Below are positions 63,369 to 64,000 of a DNA stretch of 64,000 nucleotides, piece by piece. Source of the stretch: Bacteroides sp. 224 (lineage in GTDB: Bacteria; Bacteroidota; Bacteroidia; Bacteroidales; Bacteroidaceae); NCBI RefSeq assembly GCF_010500995.1, contig NZ_QVMK01000029.1, forward strand, positions 1 to 64,000, read 5' to 3'. Position 1 is the first letter of the stretch. Each line of letters opens with the position of its first letter. The notes below the pieces were generated by a model, which was given only the letters and a program-made list of their open reading frames with translations, was not told where the DNA came from and ran no database searches. The position numbers and the translations under genes were made by a program.

Positions 63369-64000
63369 TTATAGTGTTCCAAATTTATAGATGGTAACTT
63401 GTTGGTACTCATCACCTTCAATTAATGTGGCAGAAGGAAAATAAGATTTGTTGGGCGTATCCGGGAAGCACTGTGCTTCGAAACAAATACCGCTTCTTGC
63501 CGGGAAAGTAGCTCCGTGCGCACCGGTAAATCCATTCAACCAATTGCCTGTATAAAGCTGAACGCCTGCTTCGGTGGTGAATACTTCCATTACTCTTCCG
63601 CTTGCGGGGTCTGTACATGTAGCAGCAAGGGTTAAAGCACCTGTTTCGGGTTTGTTGAGTACATAGCAGTGATCATATCCGGCTCCATAAATAAGTTGTT
63701 GGAACTTGTCGTTAACACGTTCGCCAATGGTATGAGGAGTGCGGAAATCCATAGGCGTTCCTTCTACTTTCAGAATTTCTCCGGTTGGAATCGATACATC
63801 ATCAATGGGAGTATAGAAATCTGCATTGATGGTTACAATGTTGCTTTCAATGGAGGGAGAAGGATTGGTAATTCCTGCAAGGTTAAAGAAACCGTGATTG
63901 GTTAAGTTAACCAGAGTCGTTTTATCACTGCTTGCTCTATATTCAATAACTAAAGCATTTTCTTCTTCTTCAAGGCGGTACACCATTTCAACTTCCAGGT
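63369..64000 (-). CDS. galM: Aldose 1-epimerase, C-terminal part (5' end outside window)
   Basis: The open frame runs off the window edge at 64000. It contains VNLTNHGFFNLAG, the catalytic-type GAGYDHCYVLN and the Glu region SGICFEAQCFPDTPNKS, as in galactose mutarotase. It is the first gene of the galactose group, 50 bases before the transporter. It is a second paralog, distinct from the lipoprotein mutarotase at 38199-39338. Confidence 0.9.
   Translation of the reverse strand, partial: LEVEMVYRLEEEENALVIEYRASSDKTTLVNLTNHGFFNLAGITNPSPSIESNIVTINADFYTPIDDVSIPTGEILKVEGTPMDFRTPHTIGERVNDKFQQLIYGAGYDHCYVLNKPETGALTLAATCTDPASGRVMEVFTTEAGVQLYTGNWLNGFTGAHGATFPARSGICFEAQCFPDTPNKSYFPSATLIEGDEYQQVTIYKFGTL

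Overview
The window is chromosomal DNA from a member of the Bacteroidales, most likely Bacteroides or a close relative. The evidence is promoter -7 boxes of the TAnnTTTG type, SusC/SusD proteins, a hybrid two-component regulator, Bacteroides-type RteC and Exc-like functions, and an L-arabinose/arabinan locus whose gene order, as I recall it, resembles BT0347-BT0372 of B. thetaiotaomicron. The exact species cannot be read from the sequence.

Region 1 (1 to about 13,150) is part of an integrative conjugative element of the CTnDOT type, seen in mirror image. It starts with the 3' end of a group II intron that interrupts a topoisomerase III (Exc-like) gene. A candidate small RNA of about 90 nt follows, in the place where I recall CTnDOT encodes RteR. 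Next come ardA antirestriction, two small helix-turn-helix (excisionase-like) genes, a cargo of small enzymes (nucleotidyltransferase, isochorismatase-like, Nudix, GNAT, DHFR-family), rteC, and an extracytosolic flavinylation module (outer-membrane protein, DUF2271, ApbE, DUF2271, TetR). The element's integrase is C-terminally truncated and lacks the catalytic tyrosine. Conjugation genes, if present, lie left of the window. The element ends near a tRNA-Asp gene (13223-13296, minus).

Region 2 (13.6-21.3 kb, plus strand) is a core biosynthetic run: purU, hisH, hisA, hisF, hisIE, ftsE, lysC and lysA, then a ferritin gene.

Region 3 (21.3-58 kb) is a pectin/arabinan utilisation region. On the minus strand, from right to left, it holds a hybrid two-component sensor, SusC, SusD, a surface glycan-binding lipoprotein, a GH43, a mutarotase, a sodium symporter, the Nudix-type regulator AraR, AraD, AraA, an FGGY kinase, GH127/146, GH97, GH51 and transketolase. 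A GH43-GH51-GH43 operon reads the other way after the sensor gene, and a GH28 polygalacturonase sits further left. Together they describe surface cleavage of arabinan, import of oligosaccharides, periplasmic trimming to L-arabinose, cytoplasmic import, isomerisation, phosphorylation, epimerisation and entry into the pentose phosphate pathway.

Region 4 (58-64 kb) holds a LruC/DUF4842-type lipoprotein gene and a galactose cluster: galK, a sugar MFS transporter and a partial mutarotase.

The most unusual signals are non-coding. There is an array of about ten palindromic boxes at exactly 23-bp period next to the susC promoter (48828-49045), and a second, unrelated-sequence set of three 18-bp palindromes at the same 23-bp period (22922-22985). 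A promoter layout (TCCAC, 16 nt, TCCAC, 21-22 nt, TAnnTTTGCAGG) is shared by susC and the divergent GH43 operon. A DHFR-family gene has a long foldable leader with two mutually exclusive structures. Long near-perfect hairpins occupy many junctions of the ara and sus operons.
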